This document shows positions 51,394-60,884 of a stretch of DNA of 64,000 nucleotides, piece after piece. A program made the translations under genes and the position numbers. Origin of the DNA: CAYMCO01 sp964388955 (GTDB lineage: Bacteria > Chloroflexota > Anaerolineae > Anaerolineales > E44-bin32); NCBI GenBank assembly GCA_964388955.1, contig CAYMCO010000029.1:1-64000 (forward strand). The letters are read 5' to 3'. Position 1 is the first letter of the stretch, and each line of letters starts with the position of its first letter. A model generated the notes under the pieces. It was not told where the DNA came from and made no database searches. It saw nothing but the letters and a program-made list of their open reading frames with translations.

Positions 51394-53982
51394 ATGAATC
51401 CTGCGATTGAGAAATTGAGCAAATACCTGCGGCTCGAAGCGCAGCGGGGTTATGACAACCGCGCCATAATGGGCGGCCTGCAGCAGATGCTGGATCCCTG
51501 GCGCTCCGAAGCGGAGAGCAGCGGCACCTCGGAGGAGTTGGTTGAAGCGGTGACCACCCGCCTGCGCGACTACCCGCGTCTCAGCCCCGAATCGCGTCGC
51601 GAGGTTCTCCTTGGCTTGTGGCGGAGGCTGCAGGGCGAGCATACTGGCGTCGGTGAGTTTCCCGGGATCGATGGGCCGGGGGCGGGGCACGTAGAAACAG
51701 CGGAAGTTTCGGGTGCGCCTTCGAAGTCAGAATCGATCGAGGCGCAAACAATGCCAAAGCGAGAGGGCGCCGGCGGGGAAAAAGGGGGAGGGGGAGAGGC
51801 GCTCAAAGAATGGGGGGACGCGGCGCCGAGCGCGGATCGGCCAGGCACAGGTGAGCAACCTGCGACAGACGCCGCGGCCGGCCCGAAGAGAGCCCAGCCG
51901 GAACCAGAGGGTCCACCCGCCGCAATGGACGCTCCCCTCACGGCCCTGCGCGGGGTGGGGGAGAAGACCTCCAAGACTCTCTCCAAACTGGGGCTCAATA
52001 ACCTGGGAGATTTGCTCTGGCATCTGCCCAGGCGCTACGATGATTATTCCCGGTTGAAGACCATCAACCGCCTATGGTACGGGGAGGAAGTGACCATCAT
52101 TGGCACGGTGGAAAGCGTCGACCTGCGGACCGCCCGGGGGGGCAGGATGAAGCTTGTCGACGCAGTGGTCAGCGACGGCACCGCGGCCTTGCGGGTCACT
52201 TGGTTCAACCAGCCCTGGATTGCGGATAAGCTTCAGCCTGGGCGGGCGATCGTGCTGTCAGGAAAGGTGGACCAATATCTGGGACGCCTGACGATGAACA
52301 ATCCGGAATGGGAGCCGGTGGAACGAAAGCAGCTCCACACGAACCGAATCGTCCCTGTCTACCCCCTGACCGCGGGCATCACCTCCAAATGGCTGCGCCG
52401 GGTGATGCATGGCCTCATCAACCGTCTGGCGCCGCGCGTGCCCGATCCGCTGCCTGAGGACGTCATCCAATCGGCTGATCTGATGGCGCTTGGCGACGCG
52501 CTCCGCCAGGTTCACTTCCCCGACAGTTGGGAACTACTCCGGCGCGCGCAGGCGCGCCTTGCATTCGACGAAATGTTCATGCTGCAGTTGGGGGTCTTGC
52601 GCCAGAAGGCGGATTGGGAATCGCTGACCTCACCGCCCCTGGGCGTGGACGACGTCTGGATCGATAACTTCCTCGACTCGCTCCCTTTCAAACTCACGCC
52701 CGCCCAACATCAAGCGCTCGAAGATCTCAGAGCGGACATGGCCGCGGCGCGGCCCATGAATCGTCTGCTCCAAGGGGATGTTGGGTCGGGAAAGACGGTC
52801 ATTGCCGCCGCAGGGATGGGAATTGCGCTCGCCAACCGCAAACAATCTGCCCTGCTTGCCCCCACCAGCATCCTCGCCGAGCAGCATCTGGACACTTTGC
52901 TTGAAGTGCTGCCTGCGGCGGCCGGGATGCAGGCCCGTGACATCCGTTTGCTGATCGGCGCCACGCCGGAGAGCGAGAAGGCCGAAATCCGGGAGGGATT
53001 GTCGAGCGGTGAGATCGCGGTTGTCGTCGGCACCCACGCTTTGCTCGAGGATCCGGTCCACTTTGGGGACTTGGGGCTCGTGGTGATCGATGAACAACAT
53101 CGTTTCGGAGTCGAACAGCGCGCCGAGCTGCGCGCCAAAGGCGATAATCCGAACCTGATGGTCATGACTGCAACTCCGATCCCGCGCTCGCTTGCGCTGA
53201 CTCTCTATGGAGATCTGGATTTGACCGTGATCGACGAATTGCCTCCGGGCCGGAAGCCCATCGAGACGCGCGTTCTACGCCCCATCGAACGAGGGCGCGC
53301 CTACACGTTCATCATCACCCAAATCGAAGCCGGGCATCAGGCCTTTGTCATCTATCCGCTGGTGGAGGAATCCGAGAAAGTGGACGCCAAGGCCGCCGTC
53401 GATGAGTTCGAGCGCTTGGCGAAGGACGTCTTCCCCGAGTATGACGTGGGTCTCGTACATGGGCGCCTCCCGCCCGATGAAAAAGAGCGCGTCATGAAGC
53501 GATTTCGGGCTGGGGAGATTGATGTGCTCGTGTCCACCTCGGTGATCGAAGTGGGCATCGACGTCCCCAACGCCACGGTGATGCTTGTCGAGGGCGCCGA
53601 TCGATTTGGCCTCGCGCAGCTGCATCAGTTCCGCGGCCGAGTAGGCCGCAGCAGCCACCGTTCCTACTGCCTGCTGATACCCTCCAATGATGAGGATGCC
53701 GAGAACAAGCGCCTGAAGGCCATGGAAGCCACCAATGACGGCTTCGAGCTCGCGGAATTGGATCTCGAATACCGGGGGCCGGGGGATTTTCTCGGAACAC
53801 GCCAGTCAGGCTTCACCGAGCTGCGGATGGCAAAACTTACGGATGTGCGCCTGATCGAAAGGGCCCGCCAACAGGCCAGGCGCGTCTTTGAGGCCGACCC
53901 GGCTCTGTCGATGCCGGAGCACGTCCTGCTGGCCGAGGCGGTGGACCGCTTCTGGGCCGTAGGAAAAGGAGAGATCAGTTGA
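51394..53982 (+). CDS. recG: ATP-dependent DNA helicase RecG
   Basis: Branch-migrating helicase of 862 aa for replication fork repair. The wedge domain follows the first canonical stretch ALRGVGEKTSKTLSKLG (about residue 190). The helicase part has Walker A QGDVGSGKT, DEQH box (VVIDEQHRFG), TATPIPRSL, the SVIEVGIDVPNA motif and QFRGRVGRSS. About 185 extra residues at the N-terminus end in a low-complexity, Glu/Gly/Pro-rich linker; RecG proteins are usually 680-780 aa. The N-terminal helices are an extension typical of some Gram-positive-related lineages. Confidence 0.95.
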   Translation: MNPAIEKLSKYLRLEAQRGYDNRAIMGGLQQMLDPWRSEAESSGTSEELVEAVTTRLRDYPRLSPESRREVLLGLWRRLQGEHTGVGEFPGIDGPGAGHVETAEVSGAPSKSESIEAQTMPKREGAGGEKGGGGEALKEWGDAAPSADRPGTGEQPATDAAAGPKRAQPEPEGPPAAMDAPLTALRGVGEKTSKTLSKLGLNNLGDLLWHLPRRYDDYSRLKTINRLWYGEEVTIIGTVESVDLRTARGGRMKLVDAVVSDGTAALRVTWFNQPWIADKLQPGRAIVLSGKVDQYLGRLTMNNPEWEPVERKQLHTNRIVPVYPLTAGITSKWLRRVMHGLINRLAPRVPDPLPEDVIQSADLMALGDALRQVHFPDSWELLRRAQARLAFDEMFMLQLGVLRQKADWESLTSPPLGVDDVWIDNFLDSLPFKLTPAQHQALEDLRADMAAARPMNRLLQGDVGSGKTVIAAAGMGIALANRKQSALLAPTSILAEQHLDTLLEVLPAAAGMQARDIRLLIGATPESEKAEIREGLSSGEIAVVVGTHALLEDPVHFGDLGLVVIDEQHRFGVEQRAELRAKGDNPNLMVMTATPIPRSLALTLYGDLDLTVIDELPPGRKPIETRVLRPIERGRAYTFIITQIEAGHQAFVIYPLVEESEKVDAKAAVDEFERLAKDVFPEYDVGLVHGRLPPDEKERVMKRFRAGEIDVLVSTSVIEVGIDVPNATVMLVEGADRFGLAQLHQFRGRVGRSSHRSYCLLIPSNDEDAENKRLKAMEATNDGFELAELDLEYRGPGDFLGTRQSGFTELRMAKLTDVRLIERARQQARRVFEADPALSMPEHVLLAEAVDRFWAVGKGEIS

Positions 53983-54509
53983 TGGTCAGGGCAATCTTCC
54001 CGGGGACCTTCGATCCCATTCACTTTGGCCATATCGACATTGCCCACCGGGCGGCCGACTTGTTCGACGAGCTCATCGTCGCGGTCTACGATCGCCCGCT
54101 GAAGGCCCTGCTGTTCTCCCCGGAGGACCGCCTCGAGATGGCGCAGCGCACCTTCGAAGGCGCGGAGCGCATTCGGGTGATCGGCTACCAGGGCCTCACC
54201 GTCGAGCTGTGCCGCAGGCTGGGCGCCAAGGTGGTCGTGCGCGGCCTGCGGGTCTTCTCCGACTTCGAACACGAGTTCCGCATGGCGCTCGCCAATCACC
54301 GCTTGGCGCCAGAGGTCGAAGTGGTCGCACTGATCACCAGCGAGCAGCACACCTTCTTGACGGGCACCACTGTGCGGGAGATCGCCTCCCTGGGCGGGGA
54401 TGTCAGCAGCATGGTCCCCGAACACGTTTCCAGGGCCCTGAAGAGCCGCTTTCTCGAGTTGGGCGACGACGGGCCGACGAACTATTCGGCCACTACGTTT
54501 CTGGATTAA
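53982..54509 (+). CDS. coaD: Phosphopantetheine adenylyltransferase
   Basis: CoA biosynthesis enzyme that adenylylates 4'-phosphopantetheine, 175 aa. The nucleotidyltransferase motif is GTFDPIHFGHIDI, and VRGLRVFSDFEHEF matches the substrate-binding region. The late motif reads FLTGTTVREIA, where most homologs have SSS or SSTLVKE. ATG 53982 shares one base with the recG stop; AAGGAG is upstream. Confidence 0.95.
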   Translation: MVRAIFPGTFDPIHFGHIDIAHRAADLFDELIVAVYDRPLKALLFSPEDRLEMAQRTFEGAERIRVIGYQGLTVELCRRLGAKVVVRGLRVFSDFEHEFRMALANHRLAPEVEVVALITSEQHTFLTGTTVREIASLGGDVSSMVPEHVSRALKSRFLELGDDGPTNYSATTFLD

Positions 54510-54608
54510 CAGCCTTGCGGCCCTGTCACGTTCGGTGTACCCTTTTCGCTGATACTCGCATCCGCGGGCCCGCGCCCTTTCCGGCCTGCAGGTAGAGCGG
54601 AGGTATCC

Positions 54609-55109
54609 ATGGACATATTCCATCTGGTGGATCGACTGGAGGAACTGTTCAATGAAAGTCGACCCATCCCTCTCACGCGGAACGTAATTGTCGATGAGGA
54701 CCGCATCCTGGATATCATCGATCAGATGCGGATCTCTGTTCCTGACGAGGTCAAGAAGGCTCAGCAGATCCTGGCGCAGCGAGACCGTGTGTTGGCCCAA
54801 GCCCAGGAGGAGGCGAACCGCACCCTGGCGATCGCAAAGAAAAGGGCGGATGAGATGATGGAAAAAGAGGCCATCATCCAGGCGGCCCAGCCGCGCGCCG
54901 AGCAAATCCTCAGCGACACGAAGGGTGATGCCGAGGCCATCATGCGCGACGCAGATCGATATGTCGTCGACTCCCTCCGCTCGCTGGAGGCCGAGCTGCT
55001 GCGCATGTTGTCGCAGGTACGAAATGGGATTGCCAAGATGAACGCCGAACTCGAATACGCGAAGCGAGACATGGAAGAGCAGGAACGCGCGCCCAAGCCA
55101 TCTTCGTAG
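54609..55109 (+). CDS. Coiled-coil protein, ATP synthase b subunit-like or DivIVA-like
   Basis: Protein of 166 aa, helical from about residue 50 to the end with a long coiled coil (VLAQAQEEANRTLAIAKKRADEMMEKEA region). It begins MDIFHLVDRLEELFNESRPIPLT, a motif seen in small proteins next to coaD in related bacteria. No membrane segment. It may be a DivIVA-related scaffold; assignment is uncertain. It follows coaD by 100 bp and ends before a terminator. Confidence 0.7.
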   Translation: MDIFHLVDRLEELFNESRPIPLTRNVIVDEDRILDIIDQMRISVPDEVKKAQQILAQRDRVLAQAQEEANRTLAIAKKRADEMMEKEAIIQAAQPRAEQILSDTKGDAEAIMRDADRYVVDSLRSLEAELLRMLSQVRNGIAKMNAELEYAKRDMEEQERAPKPSS

Positions 55110-55155
55110 ATGCAGCACCCGCCGTCTTCTCTATAGAGAGCCGCCCCCTCTGCGC

Positions 55156-55180
55156 GCCCCGACTGGGGCTTTCTTATTTA
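55156..55180 (+). terminator. Terminator of the Asp23-coaD operon side
   Basis: Stem GCCCC/GGGGC (55156-55160 and 55165-55169) with loop GACT, then TTTCTTATTTA. It overlaps the 3' end of the convergent pyrG. Confidence 0.7.
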
Positions 55181-56826
55181 ACCTCCTCTGTCGGCTGCGG
55201 CATCCGCTCTGGGGCGAGCACTCCCGCTCGCTCCGCCGCGGCCTTCACGAAGGCGCGGAACAATGGATGGGGCCGGTTCGGGCGCGAGAGAAACTCGGGA
55301 TGAAACTGGCTGCCGACCATGAAGGGATGGCCCTTCAATTCCGCGATCTCCACCAGCCGCCCGTCTGGGGAGAGGCCCGAGAACACCATGCCATTTTCCT
55401 GCAGCACCGAACGGTATTTGTTGTTCAACTCGAACCGATGGCGGTGTCTTTCTTCGACATAGTCCGTGCCGTACGCCGCAGCAGTGATGGTGCCTGGCAC
55501 GATCTTGCACGGATACAGCCCCAGCCTCATGGTGCCACCCAAATCCCCAAGGCCCCGCTGCTCCGGCAGCAGATCGATGACCGGATGCGCTGTGTTGCGA
55601 TCGAACTCCGTCGAATTGACGTCATCCGTGCCCATCACATGGCGGCCGAACTCGATCACCATCACCTGCATGCCCAGGCACAGCCCCAGGTACGGAACCT
55701 TCTCTGAGCGCGCATAGGCCGCGGTGGCGATCTTGCCTTCAATTCCCCTGGAGTCGAACCCGCCCGGGATGATGATGCCGTCGGCGCTCATCACCTCATC
55801 CCAATCTTTGCCCTTTTCAACCTCTGAGGAATGCAGCCACAGCATGCGCGTCTTCACGCCGACGGCCAGCCCTGCATGCCGTACCGCCTCCCGCACGCTG
55901 ATGTAGGCATCGTGAAGCTCAACGTACTTGCCCACCAGAGCGATGGTGACACAGGGACGGGTTGAATGCTCCATGCTCACAATCTTCTTCCACTCGGTCC
56001 AATCCGGCTGTGCGCGCGCCTTGATCTTCAGGCGCTTCAACATGTAGTCACCCAGATTCTCTCTTTCCAGCCGCAGGGGGACCTCGTACAAGACGGATGA
56101 TGTCGACAGTGGGATCACGGCTCGCGTTTCCACGTCACAAAACAAGGCGATCTTCTCCCGCAGATCCTCTCCCACCTCGTGGTCCGCGCGGGCGATGATC
56201 ACGTCCGGTTGGATGCCGATCCCCCGGAGCTCGCGCACCGAGTGCTGGGTGGGCTTTGTTTTCAATTCTCCCGTTGCCTGGATGTGCGGCAGCCATGTGA
56301 CATGGATGTAGAGCGTATTTCCGCGTCCCAGGTCCATGCGCATCTGCCGTAGGGCCTCCAGGAAAGGAAGCGATTCGATATCGCCCACCGTGCCGCCGAC
56401 CTCGACGATCACGATCTCCGCCCCCGTCTCCTGGGAGACCAGGCGGATGCATCGCTTGATCTCGTTGGTGATGTGCGGAATGACCTGGATCGTGCCACCA
56501 AGGAAATCCCCTCTGCGTTCTTTGGAGATGATGGATGAGTAGATCTGCCCCGTGGTAACGTTGCACACTCGGCTCAGGCTGGTATCGATGAAGCGCTCAT
56601 AGTGCCCCAGGTCGAGGTCCGTCTCCGCCCCATCGTCGAGGACAAAGACCTCGCCATGCTGGTAGGGGCTCATGGTCCCTGGATCGACATTCAGATACGG
56701 GTCGAGCTTCTGAATCGATACCCGGTAGCCGCGTTCTTTCAGCAGCTTGCCAATCGCCGCCGCGGTGACCCCCTTCCCCACTGAGCTCACCACACCGCCC
56801 GTCAAGAAAATGAACTTGGTGTCCAC
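55174..56826 (-). CDS. pyrG: CTP synthase
   Basis: Converts UTP to CTP using glutamine, 550 aa. The N-terminal synthetase domain starts KFIFLTGGVVSSVGKG with the P-loop. The C-terminal glutaminase domain has the nucleophile Cys in LGLCLGMQ and the His/Glu of SQFHPEF. Interdomain GGTVGDIESLPF is typical. GTG start with AGGAGGG upstream. Lies downstream of the Roadblock gene with a strong hairpin between. Confidence 0.97.
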   Translation of the reverse strand: MDTKFIFLTGGVVSSVGKGVTAAAIGKLLKERGYRVSIQKLDPYLNVDPGTMSPYQHGEVFVLDDGAETDLDLGHYERFIDTSLSRVCNVTTGQIYSSIISKERRGDFLGGTIQVIPHITNEIKRCIRLVSQETGAEIVIVEVGGTVGDIESLPFLEALRQMRMDLGRGNTLYIHVTWLPHIQATGELKTKPTQHSVRELRGIGIQPDVIIARADHEVGEDLREKIALFCDVETRAVIPLSTSSVLYEVPLRLERENLGDYMLKRLKIKARAQPDWTEWKKIVSMEHSTRPCVTIALVGKYVELHDAYISVREAVRHAGLAVGVKTRMLWLHSSEVEKGKDWDEVMSADGIIIPGGFDSRGIEGKIATAAYARSEKVPYLGLCLGMQVMVIEFGRHVMGTDDVNSTEFDRNTAHPVIDLLPEQRGLGDLGGTMRLGLYPCKIVPGTITAAAYGTDYVEERHRHRFELNNKYRSVLQENGMVFSGLSPDGRLVEIAELKGHPFMVGSQFHPEFLSRPNRPHPLFRAFVKAAAERAGVLAPERMPQPTEEVK

Positions 56827-56866
56827 GTTCCCTCCTCATACATCCCCATACCTGCCCAAAAGGGCG

Positions 56867-56899
56867 GTGGGGAGGGCCGTCCTGCGGCGACCTCCCCAC
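56867..56899 (-). terminator. Strong hairpin between Roadblock gene and pyrG
   Basis: GTGGGGAGG/CCTCCCCAC with an inner GCCG/CGGC pair and a 2-base bulge. On the minus strand it is followed by CGCCCTTTTGGGC, itself a small inverted repeat. It probably ends the Roadblock transcript, but it could also act in the pyrG leader. Confidence 0.6.
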
Positions 56900-56941
56900 C
56901 ATGACCGGATCAATATTCCGCCTGTATCTTCTTTCTGCGTT

Positions 56942-57316
56942 TCATTCAATCAATTCTCGAATATCATCAGCGGCCCGCCGCATCTCCAGCAGGACCAAAC
57001 CCAGCTTGGCCTTCTCCCGCGCCAATAATGTCAGCACAGCGTCTTTTCCCGCCGCCATCAAGAGGATATAGCCCTCAGTTCCGTGAACATAGACCTCGTC
57101 CAAGTCGCCACGCCCCAACTCTCTTGAGATACGCTCCCCCAGGCTGAGCATGGCGGCGGACATGGCGGAGACTCTGTCTTCCGCCACCGCTTCCGGCAAC
57201 GCGGAAGCCATTACGAGGCCGTCCACGCTTACCACGGCCGATGCCTCGACATCCAGGGCACTGCTCTGCAGCTGCCGCATGCGCTGCACCATGCGCACGG
57301 TTCGCGAGTTTTCCAT
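56942..57316 (-). CDS. Roadblock/LC7 domain protein
   Basis: Single Roadblock/LC7 domain of 124 aa. The fold is marked by ASAVVSVDGLVMASALPEA, the helix AMSAAMLSLGERIS and the strand EVYVHGTEGYILLMAAG. In bacteria such proteins often work with MglA-like small GTPases, but no GTPase gene is adjacent here. ATG 57316. Alone on its strand with pyrG downstream. Confidence 0.9.
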   Translation of the reverse strand: MENSRTVRMVQRMRQLQSSALDVEASAVVSVDGLVMASALPEAVAEDRVSAMSAAMLSLGERISRELGRGDLDEVYVHGTEGYILLMAAGKDAVLTLLAREKAKLGLVLLEMRRAADDIRELIE

Positions 57317-57618
57317 CCGGCTGCATCATCAGCAATTCGAATCGGTGGAGTCTACCATGCGTGAAAAACGCGAGCAAGATTGGGGGGATTTGGGTCGAAG
57401 GTCGACACGGGCCGTCACCTATCGGCCGTCGGCTCGTCGCCAATCGCCGGGGTTCATTTCGCCCTCGGCCAGGTTCTGTACCACCGGTCGCGAATTGTCT
57501 CGCACTGGCGACAGGTGTTGAGTTGATGGCCGATCGCCGAAAGCTGATTGCTTACATTGTTCGCCGTTTTTCCCTCATCGTCCCCCTGGCGGGGCGGCTT
57601 CGCCGCCGCTGACCTCCG
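57317..57618. other. Non-coding gap with repeat and hairpin
   Basis: About 300 bp. It contains the 110-bp repeat copy 2 (57430-57540) and a hairpin at 57593-57607 (GGCGGC/GCCGCC) without a T tract that may end the ffh-rimM transcript. Confidence 0.5.
57430..57540. repeat. About 110-bp intergenic repeat, copy 2
   Basis: Aligns with 36193-36304 in the same orientation; blocks listed there. Confidence 0.7.
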
Positions 57619-58155
57619 CTAGTCGGGCAGCAGACCCGGCAGCAAATGGACGACCATGCGTTCCCCCTCCAGGTCCACTTCGCGGATCACAGATTCGATC
57701 GCGGGCAGCAGCACCTCTTTCCCCGAATCGGTGCGCACCAAGTAGACATCGTTCACACCCGTCTCGATGATCTGCTCCAACCGGCCCAAGCGCGCTCCAT
57801 CCTCTGTCTGCACCGTCAGGCCGATGATCTGCCAATGATAGTATTCGTGCTCCCGCAACGGTTCGGTATCCCCGAAAGAAAGGAACACCTCGGCGTCCCG
57901 CCAACGCTCCGCCGTGTGTCGATCCTCGCATCCTTCGATCCGTACGATAAACCGCCCGCGGTGCGGGCGCACCGAGCGCACGATCTTGGGGGTTTTCTCT
58001 GGGCCGATATAGATGAGAGAGGAGGGAATGATGCTTTGAATCGAGCCCTCGTCCGCTTCCACGACCATCGCGCCATGCACGCCGTGGGGCCGGACGATCC
58101 TACCCACAGACAGGTAATCCGGCGGCTCACGCCGTCCGTGATGGGGAGACTCCAA
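57619..58155 (-). CDS. rimM: 16S rRNA processing protein RimM
   Basis: Ribosome maturation factor of 178 aa that aids 30S assembly. The N-terminal motif YLSVGRIVRPHGVHGAMVV, HWQIIGLTVQT (PRC-barrel start) and EVLLPAIESVIREVDLE are typical. It probably uses a TTG start at 58155; the ribosome binding site is weak, so a nearby start is possible. Last gene of the ffh-rpsP-khpA-rimM operon. Confidence 0.95.
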   Translation of the reverse strand: MESPHHGRREPPDYLSVGRIVRPHGVHGAMVVEADEGSIQSIIPSSLIYIGPEKTPKIVRSVRPHRGRFIVRIEGCEDRHTAERWRDAEVFLSFGDTEPLREHEYYHWQIIGLTVQTEDGARLGRLEQIIETGVNDVYLVRTDSGKEVLLPAIESVIREVDLEGERMVVHLLPGLLPD

Positions 58156-58177
58156 GGGGCAAGAACCCGTTCAGCCG

Positions 58178-58405
58178 CTAGATGATGTCCAGGCTCGCGC
58201 GCTTATCTTCGCGCGATGCGCTGGCCCGCAAAAGTGAGCGCATCGCATTCGCGATACGGCCGTGCCGGCCGATCACCCGGCCCATGTCCTCTTTCGCCAC
58301 CGACAGCTCGATGATCACGTGTTCTCGGCGATCTTGCTCTTCCACCCTGACTTCCGTCGGGTCGTTCACGAGCGACTTGGCAATGAATTCGATCAACTCT
58401 TTCAC
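58178..58405 (-). CDS. khpA: KH-domain RNA-binding protein KhpA
   Basis: Single KH domain of 75 aa with the GxxG loop in VIGRHGRIANAM. KhpA acts with KhpB in RNA binding and cell division in Gram-positive bacteria. GTG start with AGGTG seven bases upstream. It lies between rpsP and rimM, the usual place. Confidence 0.94.
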   Translation of the reverse strand: MKELIEFIAKSLVNDPTEVRVEEQDRREHVIIELSVAKEDMGRVIGRHGRIANAMRSLLRASASREDKRASLDII

Positions 58406-58499
58406 CAGATTTCACCTTCAGCTTGACCCCGCGGCTCAGGCCAACGGCTGGTTCTGAGGTCATCCCATCCATGCGGGCGTGGGGCCGCTGGTTGCTTGG

Positions 58500-59147
58500 T
58501 CACTCCTTCTCCCCCTCCTCCGAGTCGGGTTCTCCTGTCTCGGTCGCGGACCCTTCCTTATCCTCCGCCGATTCCTCTTCGACCTCGGCTTCAGCCGTTG
58601 GCTCCGCTTCGGGCTCCTCGACCTGCACTTCGGCCTCCGGCTCCTCCGCGGGCTCCCCCTCTGCCTCGGCCGCCTCGGCACCAGTCTCCGCTTCCTCCTC
58701 GGACTCGGCCGAGGCTGCCGGCGCCTCCGCTTCGGCTGGCTCCTCTCTCTCCGGCTGTTCCGCCTCGAGATCCGCTTCCGGCGCCTGCTTCAGCCGCTTT
58801 CCGGCCAGGTCGTCCCGACGTGTGCGAGGATCTACTTCAAAGGCCTTCGCCCCAGCCTCTTCCAGCAATGTCTCCAAATCCTCCCCGCCCCTGTACCGCT
58901 CCCAGCGATCCCAGGTCCCGAAAGCGCGCAGTAGTTGCTTCACGGAACCAGAGGCCTGGGCGCCATTCTTGAGCCAATGGAATAGTCGTGCTTCGTCCAC
59001 TTTCACTGTAGCCGGCTCTGTCCTCGGGTTGTAGTGGCCCAGGATCTCCAAGAATCGACCATCGCGGGGTTTCCGCTGATCCGCCGCGACAATACGATAG
59101 CTGGGCTGGTTTCGCGCTCCAACTCGGCGCAATCGTATCCGCACCAT
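58500..59147 (-). CDS. rpsP: 30S ribosomal protein S16 with long acidic tail
   Basis: S16 domain in residues 1-85 (MVRIRLRRVGARNQPSYRIV start, GRFLEILGHYNP). A linker region to about residue 120 is followed by about 95 residues made almost only of Glu, Ala, Pro and Asp. Typical S16 has 80-90 aa; here 215. The tail resembles the acidic tail of trigger factor in this window and is likely disordered. Its job is unknown. Confidence 0.94.
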   Translation of the reverse strand: MVRIRLRRVGARNQPSYRIVAADQRKPRDGRFLEILGHYNPRTEPATVKVDEARLFHWLKNGAQASGSVKQLLRAFGTWDRWERYRGGEDLETLLEEAGAKAFEVDPRTRRDDLAGKRLKQAPEADLEAEQPEREEPAEAEAPAASAESEEEAETGAEAAEAEGEPAEEPEAEVQVEEPEAEPTAEAEVEEESAEDKEGSATETGEPDSEEGEKE

Positions 59148-59254
59148 GTTTCTATCTCTCCCTTTCCTATGATCAGAGTTCCTGTCCGCGTCTGACCGAG
59201 GGCGTGCCGGAAGGAGGGCACTAAGAGATTCAAACGCGCCAGTATCTTCGGTAC

Positions 59255-60577
59255 CTAGCCAAACATCGGGGGCATCCCCTTGAAGCCCCTCTTGCCAATC
59301 TTCTTGAACAGCCTGCGCATCTGTCTGTATTGCCGCACCAACTGGTTGACCTGCTGCACGCTGGTCCCCGAACCGGCGGCAATGCGCCGGCGCCGGCTGG
59401 CATTCAGGATATCGGGCCGGGCGCGCTCCTCTGCCGTCATCGATTCGATGATGGCCTGCGTGCTCACCAATTGGCGTTCGGCTCCCGCAGGATCCACGTT
59501 CACGTTTATACCACCGATTCCGCCGGGGAGGAGTTCCAGTATCCTCCCGATGGGTCCCATGCGCCGCACCTGCGCGAGTTGAGCAGCGAAATCTTCCAGC
59601 GTGAATTCGCCCTTCACCAGCCTTTCGGCTTGACGCTCCATCTGCTCCTGATCGAACTCCGCCTCCGCCTTTTCGATCAGCGTGAGGATATCCCCCATGC
59701 CTAAGATCCGGCTGGTCAGGCGCTCGGGCTCAAATGTCTCCAGCGCTTCGCGTCCCTCGCCGGTGCCAATAAACTTGATCGGCACTCCGGTCACGGAGCG
59801 CATCGAGATGGCCGCTCCCCCGCGAGCATCACCGTCCATTTTGGTCAGGATCAAGCCGCTCAACCCCAACGCATCGTCAAATCCGCCCGCGATGTTCACC
59901 GCCTCCTGCCCGGTCATCGCATCCGCCACAAGCAGAATCTCGGGCGGGGCCACCGCATCGCGGATCTCCCGCAGTTCGTCCATCATGCCCTTGTCCACCT
60001 GCGAGCGGCCCGCGGTGTCGAGCACGACCACGGTCGCCCCGGCTCTATCCGCAGCCTGGACCCCCTTTATGCTGAGTTCGGCGGGAGGCAAATCTCGCTC
60101 CCAGAACACCGGGACGCCGATCTCCTCGCCCAGCACCTGCAACTGCTCCACCGCCGCCGGCCGGTAGGGGTCCACACCCACTAGCCATACCCGCTCACCC
60201 CGCGAGCGCAGCCATTTGGCGAGTTTGGCGGCCGTTGTGGTCTTGCCCGAACCCTGCAGCCCAACCAGCATGATTGCGCGCGGTTTCGGGCCCCGCAACT
60301 CGAGTACCCCGGGTTCCCCCAGGGACCGCTGCAGCTCCTCATTCAGGATCTTTATCACCTGCTGCGCCGGGTTGAGCGCCGCAGAGACCTCCGCCCCAAC
60401 CGCGCGCTCCCTGACGCGCCCCACCAGTTCTTTGACGACCTGATAGTTCACGTCGGCCTCCAAAAGGGCAAGCCGGATGTCCCGCAGGGAGCGGTCCACG
60501 TCTTCGGGGCGAAGCTTGCCTCGACGAGCGAGGCTGCGGAACACATCTTGGAGACGATCTGTCAGACTTTCAAACAT
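59255..60577 (-). CDS. ffh: Signal recognition particle protein Ffh
   Basis: SRP54 GTPase, 440 aa, for cotranslational membrane targeting. N domain about 1-85; G domain with GLQGSGKTTT (G1), DTAGRSQ (G3) and TKMDGDARGG (G4); M domain after about residue 300 with GMGDILTLIEKAE and the Met-rich end. First gene of the ffh-rpsP-khpA-rimM operon. Confidence 0.97.
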   Translation of the reverse strand: MFESLTDRLQDVFRSLARRGKLRPEDVDRSLRDIRLALLEADVNYQVVKELVGRVRERAVGAEVSAALNPAQQVIKILNEELQRSLGEPGVLELRGPKPRAIMLVGLQGSGKTTTAAKLAKWLRSRGERVWLVGVDPYRPAAVEQLQVLGEEIGVPVFWERDLPPAELSIKGVQAADRAGATVVVLDTAGRSQVDKGMMDELREIRDAVAPPEILLVADAMTGQEAVNIAGGFDDALGLSGLILTKMDGDARGGAAISMRSVTGVPIKFIGTGEGREALETFEPERLTSRILGMGDILTLIEKAEAEFDQEQMERQAERLVKGEFTLEDFAAQLAQVRRMGPIGRILELLPGGIGGINVNVDPAGAERQLVSTQAIIESMTAEERARPDILNASRRRRIAAGSGTSVQQVNQLVRQYRQMRRLFKKIGKRGFKGMPPMFG

Positions 60578-60884
60578 GACCCAGCCACAACCGGTAGACG
60601 TGCAAGCCGCCGATCGGGCTGCGTTTCGGGCAGCAACCGGCCGGCGGGCTGCACATAACTTCTTCCCCTCACTGCCCTATCATTCTAGCCGCGAAGTCGG
60701 GGCGGGTCAAGGTGACGCGGATTTGAGGGAGCGTTCCATCTGAGGGGGCAGCTATGCCCGAAAACTAGCCCGTCACTCGGGCGCCCTCCACTCAGCTCCT
60801 GGACTGCCCATCGCGGTGATCGAGCCGCTGGGATTGGGGTACGGCTCTCACGTTGGCAAACGCTCGGGTCCGGACACACCGGCT
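60578..60884. other. Non-coding gap with 54-bp repeat
   Basis: About 300 bp between ffh and the lipoprotein gene. It contains repeat copy 2 at 60768-60821. No gene was seen. Confidence 0.5.
60768..60821. repeat. 54-bp dispersed repeat, copy 2
   Basis: Reverse complement of 46389-46442 with only a few differences. Confidence 0.8.

Noticed and set aside
53664..55118. 484-codon minus-strand reading frame
   Set aside because: It is antisense to recG, coaD and the coiled-coil gene.
46389..60821. The inverted 54-bp copies as terminal repeats of a large transposon
   Set aside because: The interval holds core operons (rpe, recG, pyrG, ffh) and no transposase.
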